This document shows, one piece after another, positions 1 through 8,792 of a stretch of DNA of 33,653 bases; position 1 is the first letter of the stretch, and the number at the start of each line of letters is the position of its first letter. The DNA lies in the NCBI GenBank assembly GCA_902590915.1, contig CACIYQ010000009.1, positions 1 to 33,653 of the forward strand, written 5' to 3'. Source of the stretch: an uncultured Pelagibacteraceae bacterium. GTDB lineage: Bacteria > Pseudomonadota > Alphaproteobacteria > Pelagibacterales > Pelagibacteraceae. The translations under genes were made by a program, and so were the position numbers. Under the pieces are notes generated by a model that did not search any database, was not told the origin of the DNA, and was given only the letters and a program-made list of their open reading frames with translations.

Positions 1-113
1 GTTTTATTAAATTAGCAAATTCAAAAAAAAATTTGTATATGATAATTGACTCAAATTTAGAAATTGAAAAAAACAAAAAATTAATCTTAGATAAAATAAA
101 AAATTTAATTTAA
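1..113 (+). CDS. tmk: Thymidylate kinase, C-terminal end (partial)
   Basis: The frame beginning at base 3 is open from the window edge to a TAA at 111-113 and gives 36 residues. The visible part contains MIIDSNLEIEK followed by a short Lys/Ile-rich helix, which resembles the end of bacterial dTMP kinases (the beta-strand with IIDS/IIDA and then a last helix). The stop lies 3 bases before the ATG of holB, and tmk-holB is a common bacterial gene pair, which supports the call. dTMP kinase phosphorylates dTMP to dTDP for DNA synthesis. The catalytic P-loop and LID lie outside the window, so the assignment rests on the short C-terminus plus context. Confidence 0.6.
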   Translation, partial: FIKLANSKKNLYMIIDSNLEIEKNKKLILDKIKNLI

Positions 114-116
114 TAT

Positions 117-1040
117 ATGGTGTCTTCATCACAACAAAGTTTATTTGGGCATTATGAAATTTTTGACACATTTAAAAATTTATATTTAAGCAAAAAGTTT
201 CCAAATAAAATAATTTTGTCAGGTGAAAAGGGTATAGGCAAGTGTACTTTAGCTTATCATTTAATCAATTATACTTTATCCTCAAATGAAGATCATAGTT
301 ATGATACGAAAAATTATAAAATTAATAGCGAAAACAAATCTTTTAAATTAATTGAGAATAAATCTAATCCTAATTTATACCTCATTGATGTTGAGGAAGG
401 AAAAAAAAATATTGATATTAATCAAATCAGAGATCTAATTTCCAATTTAAACAAATCATCATTTAACGAAGATCCAAGGTTTGTTTTGATTGATAATATT
501 AATTTACTTAACCTTAATTCAATCAACGCATTACTTAAAGTAATTGAAGAACCAAATGATAATATAAACTTTATTTTAATAAATAGTAATAAAAGAGTAC
601 TTCCTACTTTGAAATCAAGATGTATAAATTTTAAAATCTCTCTTTCTCACAAACAGACTATTGAAATAGCTAATAAGATCATAAATCAAGATATTTATGA
701 CATATTTAATGAAGAATTAATTAATTATTATACCACGCCTGGAAAATTATTAAAAATTTTAAAAGTTTCTGAAGAATTTGAAATAGATGTAAAAAATCTG
801 TCATTAAAAAATTTTTTATCATTGATAATTAAAAATAAGCTTTACAAAAAAGATAAAATCTTGATTGAATTGACCTACTCATTTATTGAAAATTACTTTA
901 GGAGTAAAGTTAATATCTATAATGTTGAAATATTAAACTTTTATAACCTTTTTTTAAAAAAAATTATAAATACCAAAATTTATAATTTAGATGAAGAAAC
1001 GCTTTTTATGGAATTTGAAGATAGAATGTTAAATGGGTAA
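117..1040 (+). CDS. holB: DNA polymerase III subunit delta'
   Basis: A 307-residue clamp-loader AAA+ subunit that works with delta and gamma/tau to open and load the beta clamp. A Walker A motif GEKGIGKC lies at residues 36-43, a Walker B-like FVLIDNINLL follows, then the family signature INALLKVIEEP and the SRC motif in LPTLKSRC. The cysteine after the P-loop lysine replaces the usual Ser/Thr/Ala, so ATP hydrolysis by this subunit may not matter, as is usual for delta'. The zinc-finger cysteines of some delta' proteins are not visible. The gene starts 3 bases after tmk and its 3' end overlaps metG by 8 bp, the tmk-holB-metG-tatD order typical of many bacteria. The C-terminal third is poorly conserved and Lys/Asn rich. 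Confidence 0.9.
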   Translation: MVSSSQQSLFGHYEIFDTFKNLYLSKKFPNKIILSGEKGIGKCTLAYHLINYTLSSNEDHSYDTKNYKINSENKSFKLIENKSNPNLYLIDVEEGKKNIDINQIRDLISNLNKSSFNEDPRFVLIDNINLLNLNSINALLKVIEEPNDNINFILINSNKRVLPTLKSRCINFKISLSHKQTIEIANKIINQDIYDIFNEELINYYTTPGKLLKILKVSEEFEIDVKNLSLKNFLSLIIKNKLYKKDKILIELTYSFIENYFRSKVNIYNVEILNFYNLFLKKIINTKIYNLDEETLFMEFEDRMLNG

Positions 1041-2574
1041 AAATTTTTACATCACAACACCAATATACTACCCCTCTGCAAGGCCACACATGGGTCATGC
1101 TTATTCAAGTATTATTGCTGATTTTTTTTCACGATTTAAAACTATTGATGGTTACAAAGTTTATTTCCTAACTGGAACTGACGAACATGGACTTAAAATA
1201 CAAAGATCAGCAGAGAAAAAAGGTCTAGATCCACTCATATTCTGTGATCAAATTAGTAAAACCTTTAGAGATTTATCCAAAATTTTAAATTTAACTAATA
1301 CAGATTTTATACGAACTACTGAAGAGCGACATAAAAAAACAGTTCAACATTTATGGATAGAACTAGAAAAGAATGATGATATTTATCTTTCCAAATATTC
1401 AGGATGGTACTCTGTTTCAGATGAAGCTTTTTATAATGAAGATGAAATAGAAGAAGTAGAAGGTAAAAAAATTTCAATTAGTTCTAAATCACCTGTTGAA
1501 TGGATAGAGGAGGAGTCATATTTTTTTAGACTTTCTAAATGGGAAAAGCCCTTATTAGATTTTTATAAAAAAAACCCTAATTTTATTTCACCTGGTTCAA
1601 GAAAAAACGAGATAATAAGTTTTGTTAAAAGTGGACTCAAAGATCTTTCAGTAAGTAGAAAATCTTTTTCATGGGGCATTAAAGTGCCTGGGAATGATAA
1701 CCATGTTATCTATGTTTGGCTTGATGCACTTACCAACTATATAAGTGCTTTAAATTACCCCAATAAAGAAGATGAATTGTTTAAAAAATTTTGGCCTGCC
1801 TCAATACATTTAATTGGTAAAGATATATTAAGATTTCATGCTGTATATTGGCCAGCTTTTTTATTAGCTGCTAAAATTGAATTACCAAAAAAAGTTTATG
1901 GTCACGGATGGATACTTTCGGGGGATGAGAAAATGTCTAAATCAAAAGGCAATATTTTAGATCCATTGCAAATTATTGATGAATATGGTCTAGATCCATT
2001 AAGATATTATTTAATAAAAGAAGTCTCTTTCGGCAATGATGGAAATATATCCCAAGATAGATTAGAGGACTGTATAAATAGTGATTTAGCAAATAATTAT
2101 GGAAATTTATGTCAACGTGTTACTGCTTTTGCAATAAAAAATTGTGATGGGAAAATACCAGAAAAAATAAAATTTGAAGAAGATGATTTAAATATTTTAA
2201 ATAAATTTAGGGACAATTTAGAAAATATTAGATCTAAGATAGACCAACAAAATTTAAATTTTTATATTGACTATATAGTTAATTCACTTTTTGAGGCTAA
2301 TAAATATTTTAACGACCAAGAGCCATGGAAAAAGAAAGACGATATTATTAGATTAAATACTATCGTATTTACTGCCTTGGAAATTATTAGAAAAATAAGT
2401 TTTTTACTCTATCCGATAATCCCAGGATCAGTATTAAAGGCTTTAAAAATATTTAATCTTGGTGAAAATGACATTAAATTAGAAGACATATCTAAAAATG
2501 AATTTTTAATTAAAGGAAATAATATTAATAAAATAGACATACTTTTTAAAAAAATAGAAAAAGATAATGATTGA
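1033..2574 (+). CDS. metG: Methionine-tRNA ligase
   Basis: A 513-residue class I aminoacyl-tRNA synthetase that charges tRNA-Met. The ATP-binding HIGH-type motif appears as HMGH at residues 19-22 after the ITTPIYYPS strand, and the KMSKS loop is at residues 300-304. The connective insert lacks the zinc-knuckle cysteines, having DEAFYNEDEI and later EWIEEESYFF, which is the shorter MetG2-like form common in alphaproteobacteria. No C-terminal EMAP/Trbp111-like tRNA-binding domain is present, consistent with the short length. The start overlaps the end of holB by 8 bp and the stop overlaps the start of tatD by 8 bp, so the genes are probably translationally coupled. Confidence 0.96.
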   Translation: MGKNFYITTPIYYPSARPHMGHAYSSIIADFFSRFKTIDGYKVYFLTGTDEHGLKIQRSAEKKGLDPLIFCDQISKTFRDLSKILNLTNTDFIRTTEERHKKTVQHLWIELEKNDDIYLSKYSGWYSVSDEAFYNEDEIEEVEGKKISISSKSPVEWIEEESYFFRLSKWEKPLLDFYKKNPNFISPGSRKNEIISFVKSGLKDLSVSRKSFSWGIKVPGNDNHVIYVWLDALTNYISALNYPNKEDELFKKFWPASIHLIGKDILRFHAVYWPAFLLAAKIELPKKVYGHGWILSGDEKMSKSKGNILDPLQIIDEYGLDPLRYYLIKEVSFGNDGNISQDRLEDCINSDLANNYGNLCQRVTAFAIKNCDGKIPEKIKFEEDDLNILNKFRDNLENIRSKIDQQNLNFYIDYIVNSLFEANKYFNDQEPWKKKDDIIRLNTIVFTALEIIRKISFLLYPIIPGSVLKALKIFNLGENDIKLEDISKNEFLIKGNNINKIDILFKKIEKDND

Positions 2575-3328
2575 TTCACACTGTCATCTTGATCATGAAC
2601 CATTAATTAGTGATCTTAATAACGTAATACAAAGATCAAAAGATGTTGGCATTAAAAAATTGCTAACCATATCAACATCAATAGATAGTTTTTCTAAGAT
2701 TAAACAATTGATCTATAAAGACGACATTATTTATGGTACAGTTGGTATTCATCCACATGAAAGTGACAAAAATGTTTTAACCTCCTCTCAATTAGTTCAG
2801 AACTTTAAAGAAAATGATAAAATTATTGGCATAGGTGAAACTGGACTAGATTTTTATTATAATAATAGTGATCGTGACAAACAAATATCGAGTTTTAAAG
2901 AACACATAGAAGCTTCAATTGAGACCAAGTCACCATTAATTGTTCATTCAAGAAATGCAGAAGATGAAACATATGAAATACTTAATTCATATAAAAATAA
3001 TGATCTTAAAATTTTAATGCATTGTTTTACAGGATCTATAGAATTTTCAAAAAAGCTCTTACTATTGAACTCGTATTTTTCAGCAAGTGGTATTATTACC
3101 TTTAATAACTCCTTAGATTTGCAAGATACCTTTAAGTCATTACCTCTAGAAAAAGTATTGATTGAAACCGACAGTCCCTTTTTAACACCAGTACCAAATA
3201 GGGGTAAAAAAAATGAACCGTCATTTATTGATTTTACAGCTGTTAAACTTGCTGAAATTAAAGAAATACCAAAGTCAAAACTAGTTGAAATAACTACAAA
3301 TAATTTTAATCAACTATTCTTTAAATAA
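2567..3328 (+). CDS. tatD: TatD family metal-dependent hydrolase/DNase
   Basis: A 253-residue TIM-barrel metallohydrolase of the TatD/YcfH family. Metal ligands are visible in order: HCH in MIDSHCHLD near the N-terminus, GIGETGLDFYY, the VHSRNAEDE histidine, MHCFTGS, and the ETDSPFLTP aspartate with the following PVPNRGKKNEP loop. Family members have 3'-5' exonuclease or D-aminoacyl-tRNA deacylase-like activities; the actual substrate cannot be told from sequence. The position after metG is the classical holB-metG-tatD-MBL order. The gene begins 8 bp inside metG. Confidence 0.93.
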   Translation: MIDSHCHLDHEPLISDLNNVIQRSKDVGIKKLLTISTSIDSFSKIKQLIYKDDIIYGTVGIHPHESDKNVLTSSQLVQNFKENDKIIGIGETGLDFYYNNSDRDKQISSFKEHIEASIETKSPLIVHSRNAEDETYEILNSYKNNDLKILMHCFTGSIEFSKKLLLLNSYFSASGIITFNNSLDLQDTFKSLPLEKVLIETDSPFLTPVPNRGKKNEPSFIDFTAVKLAEIKEIPKSKLVEITTNNFNQLFFK

Positions 3329-3333
3329 TAGTT

Positions 3334-4104
3334 ATGAAATTTATTATATTAGGTTGTGGTAGTTCAATGGGTGTACCAAGACCGGATGGTTTTTATGGTA
3401 ATTGTGATCCAAATAATAAAAAAAACTATAGAACAAGATGCTCAGCATTGTTTCAAACTTCAGATGAAAATATTTTGATAGATACTTCACCAGACCTTAG
3501 ACAGCAACTATTGAGACATAAAATTAAAAAGATAAATAAAGTACTTTATTCACATATGCACGGTGATCAAACTCACGGTATTAATGATTTAAGGTCATTT
3601 TTTATTAATAGAAGAAAACCAGTTGATGTTTACGCCGATAAATTCACATCTAATTATTTATTGAAAACTTTTTCTTATATATTTAAAAGTTATTCAAGAG
3701 AATATCCAGCAACCTTAAAATTAAATAAATTAAAAAAAAATTTCTTCACATTAAATAATAATAGAAAAGTAAAAATTAAATCTATTGAAGTAGAACATGG
3801 CAAAGTTAAATCAAATTGCTTTATTTTGGATAAGAAATTAGCTTATATAAGTGATGTAAGTAAAATTTATAATAAAGACTATAAATATTTTAAAAATCTA
3901 AAATATTTAGTTATCGACTGTTTATGGTATAATTTTCATCCATCACATTTCAATTTAGAAAACTCACTTTCAATGATTAAAAAATTCAAACCTAAACATG
4001 CTATTCTAACAAATTTATCACCAGTATTAGACTACAAAGTTTTAAAAAAGCTTTTACCTAAAAATGTAATTCCAGCTCATGATGGATTAACAATAAAATT
4101 ATAG
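3334..4104 (+). CDS. MBL-fold metallohydrolase, PhnP-like
   Basis: A 256-residue metallo-beta-lactamase-fold protein. The zinc-binding HxHxDH-type motif is present as HMHGDQTHG, with further ligands in the D of YISDVSK, in HPSHFN and in the terminal AHDG. The N-terminal ILGCGSSMGVPRP and the TRCSALF stretch are typical of the PhnP/phosphoribosyl 1,2-cyclic phosphate phosphodiesterase subgroup found beside tatD in alphaproteobacteria. No phosphonate genes are nearby, so a role in phosphonate use cannot be concluded. It starts 5 bases after tatD and ends in a 6-bp convergent overlap with the glutathione peroxidase gene. Confidence 0.9.
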   Translation: MKFIILGCGSSMGVPRPDGFYGNCDPNNKKNYRTRCSALFQTSDENILIDTSPDLRQQLLRHKIKKINKVLYSHMHGDQTHGINDLRSFFINRRKPVDVYADKFTSNYLLKTFSYIFKSYSREYPATLKLNKLKKNFFTLNNNRKVKIKSIEVEHGKVKSNCFILDKKLAYISDVSKIYNKDYKYFKNLKYLVIDCLWYNFHPSHFNLENSLSMIKKFKPKHAILTNLSPVLDYKVLKKLLPKNVIPAHDGLTIKL

Positions 4105-4644
4105 TATTGCTTCAATTTTTTTTATTAATTTACCTGACATAGGTTTAGTGAATGACGCGAATGTATCCTCAATTTTACCTTCTTTATTAATTAATATTTT
4201 ATGAAAATTCCATTTTGGAACAGCAGATTTTCCATAGTTTTTTTTCGCCCATTTAAAAATTTCATGAGCACTATCACCTTTAACTTCAGTAATAGTTGTT
4301 AAAGGAAAATTTATATTAAAATTAACCTCACAAAATTCTTTTACTTCGTCGTTATTTTTTTTTTCTTGGTTAAATGAATTTGAAGGAACGCCTAGAACTA
4401 CTAATCCTTTTGACTTATAATTATCCCATAATTCCTGAAGTTCTTCGTATTGATTTGTAAAACCACAATAACTAGCTGTATTCACTACTAAAACTGCTTT
4501 ATTTTTGTATTCCTTAAAATCTATTACCTCTCCAGTTATACTTTGTATGTTAAGATCGTAAAAAATTTTCTCATACTCAGCTTTAGCTAGATTATTAAAA
4601 AAAAACATTATTATTGTTATAACTGTTAAAAAGTATTTTTTCAT
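4099..4644 (-). CDS. Glutathione peroxidase family protein, exported
   Basis: A 181-residue thiol peroxidase of the GPx/BtuE family, likely removing hydroperoxides outside the cytoplasm. Residues 1-22 form a signal peptide (two lysines, a hydrophobic core, cleavage after AKA). The peroxidatic cysteine is C60 in NTASYCGFT, replacing selenocysteine. The remaining catalytic set is Q93 (in SNSFNQ) and W145-N146 (PKWNFHKI). C105 (EFCEVNF) sits where the resolving cysteine of thioredoxin-dependent GPx proteins lies, so thioredoxin rather than glutathione may be the reductant. It lies 9 bases downstream of nhaA in the same direction and may be co-transcribed with it. Confidence 0.92.
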   Translation of the reverse strand: MKKYFLTVITIIMFFFNNLAKAEYEKIFYDLNIQSITGEVIDFKEYKNKAVLVVNTASYCGFTNQYEELQELWDNYKSKGLVVLGVPSNSFNQEKKNNDEVKEFCEVNFNINFPLTTITEVKGDSAHEIFKWAKKNYGKSAVPKWNFHKILINKEGKIEDTFASFTKPMSGKLIKKIEAIL

Positions 4645-4653
4645 ATAGTAGAA

Positions 4654-5835
4654 TTAACTTTTAGGTCTATTAGGTGTAAGTAATATCAAAAAGTATCCAA
4701 ATAAAGTGGATAATAATGACCCAGTTAGGACTCCTATTTTTACCCCATCCATGTACTGTATATTTTCGGCAAAAGCTAAATTTCCAACAAAAAGACTCAT
4801 TGTGAAACCAATACCGGTTAGTACACCAACGCCATAAAAATTGTACCAGCTAGTATCATTAGGCATTTGTGCTATTTTAGCTTTAATAGATATATAAGAG
4901 AAAACAAAAACTCCTAGTTGTTTACCAACGAATAATCCTAATAAAATTCCTAATGGTACTTTGTTTAATAAGGAAGCAAAAGTTAAACCTTCTAGTGATA
5001 CACCTGCATTAGCGAAAGCAAATAATGGCATTATACCAAAGGCAACATAAGGACTGATGGCATGTTCAATTTTAATTAATAATGAAAAATCTTTTTCTTT
5101 TTTTCTATGAGGTATTGTCATAGCTAGTAAAACTCCAGCTATTGTTGCATGAATACCTGAATTATGAGTAAAATCCCAAAGAAACAATCCTACAATCAAG
5201 TAGGGTAAAAATTTTTTGATTTTAAATTTATTGATCAATAATAAAATAATAAATGCTACCAGCATTAAGAGTAAATATTTAATACTTAAGTCCCCTGAGT
5301 AGAAAAGGGCAATAATAACTATCGCACCTAAGTCATCTATAATAGCTAGAGCTGTTAAAAAAACTTTTAATGATAAAGGTACTCGCTTTCCAAGTAGTGA
5401 CAAAACACCTAACGAGAAAGCTATGTCTGTAGCTGATGGTATAGCCCATCCTTTTAGAGTTTCACTATCACCAAAATTTATAAATACATAAAATAATGCA
5501 GGTACCAACATTCCACCTACAGCTGCAATTATTGGAAGTAAGGCTTGTTTTATGTTCGAAAGTTCTCCCTGTAAAAACTCTCTTTTAATCTCAAGAGTTA
5601 CAAAGAAGAAAAATATTGCCATTAAAGCATCATTAATCCAATGAATTACAGACAATTTTAATCCAAAATTATTAATACCGATGAATAGATATTTATTTAA
5701 TGTTGAAAAGTATAAATCTGCTAAGTTTGAATTGCTTATAAATAAAGCAATAATGGCAGCAAATAACAAAACTAATCCACTGGCTGCCTCTAATTTAAAG
5801 AACCATCTAAAAGGTTTTGAAATGTAATTGATCAT
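4654..5835 (-). CDS. nhaA: Na+/H+ antiporter NhaA
   Basis: A 393-residue, roughly 12-helix inner-membrane antiporter exchanging Na+ and H+. The paired ion-binding aspartates are D167-D168 in ALAIIDDLGA, and the unwound-helix motif ATDIAFSLG around D137 is intact. NDALMAIFFFFVTLEIKREF, characteristic of the family N-terminus, is also present. The length matches E. coli NhaA (about 388). It sits between a zinc-ribbon protein (4 bases upstream) and an exported peroxidase, forming a three-gene minus-strand unit. It fits a marine organism managing sodium. Confidence 0.96.
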   Translation of the reverse strand: MINYISKPFRWFFKLEAASGLVLLFAAIIALFISNSNLADLYFSTLNKYLFIGINNFGLKLSVIHWINDALMAIFFFFVTLEIKREFLQGELSNIKQALLPIIAAVGGMLVPALFYVFINFGDSETLKGWAIPSATDIAFSLGVLSLLGKRVPLSLKVFLTALAIIDDLGAIVIIALFYSGDLSIKYLLLMLVAFIILLLINKFKIKKFLPYLIVGLFLWDFTHNSGIHATIAGVLLAMTIPHRKKEKDFSLLIKIEHAISPYVAFGIMPLFAFANAGVSLEGLTFASLLNKVPLGILLGLFVGKQLGVFVFSYISIKAKIAQMPNDTSWYNFYGVGVLTGIGFTMSLFVGNLAFAENIQYMDGVKIGVLTGSLLSTLFGYFLILLTPNRPKS

Positions 5836-5839
5836 AGAA

Positions 5840-6331
5840 TTATGAAAGGTCCATAATAAATAGTTTAATATCTTTCAATGTTTCATATAGGTTGAAAAGC
5901 AACACTTCTAATCCAGGAAATATGTTGATTAATGGTGTTTTAAGAGTGTCTAGTAAAATAATTAGTGCCCCTAATGAAATTATAAATACAATTAAGTATG
6001 AAAAAAACTTGCTACTTTGAGTTTTTTTAATTTCCTTAGATTTGTTCTCAGTTTCATTGATGATTGATAATTTAGATTTTGCTTTTTTATTCTCTTCAAC
6101 TGGTTGTTTTATTAATTGATCTTTAGATTTATCGTCATTTAATTTATCAATATCTTTATTTTGTTGAATAACATTATCTTCATTTATTTGTATAGGTTCT
6201 GGTATTGGATCTTCTTTTTTATAAAACCAAACACGATCACAGGAACCACATTGTAAATTACGTCCCTCTGCCGGGATTAAATTTGTATCAATATTGAATT
6301 TTTTTTTTTTACAAGGACATTCAATAATCAT
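5840..6331 (-). CDS. Zinc-ribbon (MJ0042-type) single-pass membrane protein
   Basis: A 163-residue protein of unknown function. The N-terminus has a CxC...CxxC zinc-ribbon (C5, C7, C28, C31) resembling the MJ0042 family of alphaproteobacterial zinc-ribbon proteins. Next comes a long charged, Lys/Glu/Asn-rich linker (about residues 45-105), one strongly hydrophobic helix (FFSYLIVFIISLGALIILL) and a short tail of about 38 residues. It is probably anchored in the inner membrane with the zinc ribbon in the cytoplasm. It is the first gene of the nhaA-peroxidase unit and diverges from the tRNA-Pro gene. Confidence 0.7.
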   Translation of the reverse strand: MIIECPCKKKKFNIDTNLIPAEGRNLQCGSCDRVWFYKKEDPIPEPIQINEDNVIQQNKDIDKLNDDKSKDQLIKQPVEENKKAKSKLSIINETENKSKEIKKTQSSKFFSYLIVFIISLGALIILLDTLKTPLINIFPGLEVLLFNLYETLKDIKLFIMDLS

Positions 6332-6387
6332 AAATTCTTATATACCAGATATTTGTAAAAATTCTTTTAATTTTGAAGCTTTAATCG

Positions 6388-6415
6388 TTGAAAATATCAA
6401 TAACTATTGTATTAG
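6388..6415 (+). promoter_or_regulatory. Candidate sigma70-type promoter for tRNA-Pro
   Basis: TTGAAA at 6388-6393 is separated by 16 bases from TATTAG at 6410-6415. Predicted initiation is a few bases before the mature tRNA 5' end at 6425. The -35 is good and the -10 is a 4/6 match; in DNA this AT-rich such boxes arise by chance, so position is the main support. Confidence 0.4.
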
Positions 6416-6424
6416 TAATGCTCT

Positions 6425-6501
<77 letters not shown>

Positions 6502-6506
6502 TCATT

Positions 6507-6788
6507 ATGAAAAAAGCAATAATTTATATCCCTAACAAAAGCCCGATGCAGTCAGGTCTTGGAAAAACCAATAAATGGATATTAGAATTTAAAACAAAAG
6601 ACCCAACTAAAAATCCTTTAATGGGATGGGAAAGTTCTTCTGATACATTAACTGAATTAAAATTAGAATTTTCAACTAAAGAACTAGCAATTAATTATGC
6701 AAAAAAGAAAAAAATTGTATACGAAATAATTGAACCAAGAAAAAGAAAAACTGTAAAAAAATCATATGCAGACAATTTCTTAAAATAA
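6507..6788 (+). CDS. NADH dehydrogenase accessory subunit, NDUFS4-like (ETC complex I)
   Basis: A 93-residue protein of the ETC complex I subunit family (18-kDa/NDUFS4). Family hallmarks visible are the N-terminal AIIYIPNKSPMQSG segment, KNPLMGWESSSDTL, and the LEFSTKELAINYAKKK stretch, which match mitochondrial NDUFS4 and its alphaproteobacterial homologues. The protein stabilises the peripheral arm of complex I around the NADH-oxidising module. It is encoded apart from any nuo genes. The ATG is 5 nt after the tRNA-Pro CCA with no Shine-Dalgarno sequence, so its mRNA may become nearly leaderless after tRNA 3' processing. The next gene follows 2 bases later. Confidence 0.88.
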   Translation: MKKAIIYIPNKSPMQSGLGKTNKWILEFKTKDPTKNPLMGWESSSDTLTELKLEFSTKELAINYAKKKKIVYEIIEPRKRKTVKKSYADNFLK

Positions 6789-6790
6789 TT

Positions 6791-7783
6791 ATGTTTAGAT
6801 TTTTTACTGAAAGAAATTGGTATCTGTGGTCTTGGCTTGGTTCTGCTATAATACTTTCATCACTTTGGATTCAAGTTAAAATCGATGTAAAAATAAATGA
6901 GTGGTTTGGAGAATTTTATGACATGATTCAAAAAGCACTTGGAGCACCCAATGCTATAACAATTGAGGAATATTGGGCAAGTTTACTTTCATTTATAATT
7001 TTAGCAGCTATGTATGTTGGTGTTGCAGTATTAGTTAGTTTTTTTACTTCACATTATTTATTTAGATGGAGAGCTGCTATGGTTGAATGGTACCATTCTG
7101 TTTATGACAAAGCTCGAAAAATTGAAGGTGCTGCTCAGAGAGTTCAAGAAGATACAATAAAATTTTCTAGGATTATGGAATCGTTAGGAACAAGTTTAAT
7201 TGAAGCTTTGATGATTTTAATTGAATTTATGCCAATTTTGTTTGGTTTAAGTATTGGAATTCCAATTTTCTTTTTTGGAGATTGGGATTACGGTTTAATA
7301 GTTGGTGCTCTTATTTGGTCAATAGGCGGTACTATTTTTCTTATAATATTAGGTTTAATATTAAGATTAGTTGGAGTTGAATATGACTTGCAAAAAAAAG
7401 AGGCAGCTTATAGAAAAATATTAGTAATAGCTGAGGATGATGGAACTGTAAGACCAAAAACTATAGATGAATTGTTCGAGGATGTAAGAAGTATTCATTA
7501 CTTAAGCTATCTAAGATATCTATATTTTAATATTGGTAGAATTGCTTATTTACAGGCAAATGTTTTGTCTGCTTACGTCTTTTTAGCACCTGCTATAGTA
7601 GCAGGTGCAGTTACTTTAGGTGTAATGCAGCAAATAATCAGAGCATTTGGAAGAGTAGAAGGATCAATGCAATATATACTTAAAGCTTGGCCGACTATAA
7701 TAGAACTTGCTAGTGTTTATAAACGTCTGAGGGAATTTGAAAATAAAATAAAACAAGAAGAATTTGTTGACCAAAAAATTTAA
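6791..7783 (+). CDS. SbmA/BacA-like family inner-membrane transporter (short form)
   Basis: A 330-residue membrane protein matching the SbmA/BacA peptide-uptake family from its second helix onward: INEWFGEFYDMIQKAL, HYLFRWRAAMVEWY, the highly conserved EGAAQRVQEDT, a middle helical region, then LRYLYFNIGRIAYLQ, FGRVEGSMQYILKAW and IELASVYKRLREFE. E. coli SbmA is 406 residues; here the first helix and loop (about 75 residues) are absent and the gene starts 2 bases after the NDUFS4-like gene, leaving no room for them. There is no ATPase domain, so transport would be proton-driven as in SbmA. The substrate (peptides, cobalamin or others) cannot be told. The stop overlaps glpX by 1 base. Confidence 0.85.
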   Translation: MFRFFTERNWYLWSWLGSAIILSSLWIQVKIDVKINEWFGEFYDMIQKALGAPNAITIEEYWASLLSFIILAAMYVGVAVLVSFFTSHYLFRWRAAMVEWYHSVYDKARKIEGAAQRVQEDTIKFSRIMESLGTSLIEALMILIEFMPILFGLSIGIPIFFFGDWDYGLIVGALIWSIGGTIFLIILGLILRLVGVEYDLQKKEAAYRKILVIAEDDGTVRPKTIDELFEDVRSIHYLSYLRYLYFNIGRIAYLQANVLSAYVFLAPAIVAGAVTLGVMQQIIRAFGRVEGSMQYILKAWPTIIELASVYKRLREFENKIKQEEFVDQKI

Positions 7784-8724
7784 TGACAATCGAACGAAAA
7801 TTTATAGATAAATTCTTAAATGTAACTTCTAAAGCTGCTATTGCTTCATATAACTTTGTAGGAAAAAAAGATAAAATCGCAGCAGATAAAGCAGCTGTTG
7901 ACTCTATGCGAAATGAGCTAAATAAATTAGACATTAAAGGACAGATAGTTATTGGTGAGGGTGAACTTGACGAAGCTCCGATGTTGTATATTGGTGAAAA
8001 AGTTGGTACAACCAAAGGTCCTGAAATAGATATTGCTGTTGATCCTCTTGAGGGGACTAATTTTGTAGCAAATAATTTACCTGGGGCTTTATCTGTAATT
8101 GCAGTTGCTGAAAAAAATAATCTTTTTAATGCTCCGGAGACTTATATGGAAAAAATATCAGCAAAGATAGGGGAGAAGGGAGTTATCGATTTAGATTTTT
8201 CAGTTAAGAAAAATATTTTTAATTTATCTGAATATTTAAATAAAAAACCTGAAAATATCACGGCGTGCGTTATGGATAGAGCAAGACATAAGGATATAAT
8301 TAATGAATTAAATAAATTAAAGGTTAATATTAAATTAATTACTGATGGTGATGTATCTGGCGCTTTATTGGTAACTAATGAAAAATACAAAGTTGATATT
8401 TTTCTCGGTATAGGAGGAGGTCCCGAAGGTGTCTTAGCCGCAGCTGCTCTCGATACATTTAAATGTTTTTTTCAAGGAAGGTTTTTATTTGACTCAGAAG
8501 AAGATAAAATAAGAGCTAATAAAATGGGAATTGATGATCTTTCAAAAAAATATGAACTAAACGAAATTGTGAAAGGAGATTCAATTTTTTGTGCAACAGG
8601 CATAACAGCAGGAGATTTAGTTTCAGGTATAAAAATTAAAAATAATGAATTAATTTCTGAAACCTTAATAACGCATAAGAGCTCTGGTATGAAAAAAGTA
8701 ATTAAAAAAGTTGTAAATAGATAA
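7783..8724 (+). CDS. glpX: Class II fructose-1,6-bisphosphatase
   Basis: A 313-residue GlpX-type phosphatase hydrolysing fructose-1,6-bisphosphate in gluconeogenesis. Diagnostic motifs are GEGELDEAPM (residues 58-67), the metal-binding DPLEGTN (87-93), ITDGDVSGAL, GIGGGPEGVLAAAAL and the C-terminal FCATGITAGDLVSGI. Length is typical. It overlaps the SbmA-like gene by 1 base (TAATG) and is the last gene before the tRNA-Glu gene. In many alphaproteobacteria glpX sits next to hom; here hom is about 10 kb away on the other strand. Confidence 0.96.
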   Translation: MTIERKFIDKFLNVTSKAAIASYNFVGKKDKIAADKAAVDSMRNELNKLDIKGQIVIGEGELDEAPMLYIGEKVGTTKGPEIDIAVDPLEGTNFVANNLPGALSVIAVAEKNNLFNAPETYMEKISAKIGEKGVIDLDFSVKKNIFNLSEYLNKKPENITACVMDRARHKDIINELNKLKVNIKLITDGDVSGALLVTNEKYKVDIFLGIGGGPEGVLAAAALDTFKCFFQGRFLFDSEEDKIRANKMGIDDLSKKYELNEIVKGDSIFCATGITAGDLVSGIKIKNNELISETLITHKSSGMKKVIKKVVNR

Positions 8725-8772
8725 TGTTTAAAATTACAACAAATCTATTAAAGCTTGATTAATATACTTTTT

Positions 8773-8778
8773 TACAAT
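8773..8778 (+). promoter_or_regulatory. Candidate -10 box for tRNA-Glu
   Basis: TACAAT, a 5/6 match to TATAAT, lies 15 bases before the mature tRNA-Glu 5' end. No convincing -35 box is seen at the right distance (a TTGATT at 8755-8760 is too close). It is supported mainly by position in the short gap after glpX. Confidence 0.3.
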
Positions 8779-8792
8779 AAAAAGCAGCATTC

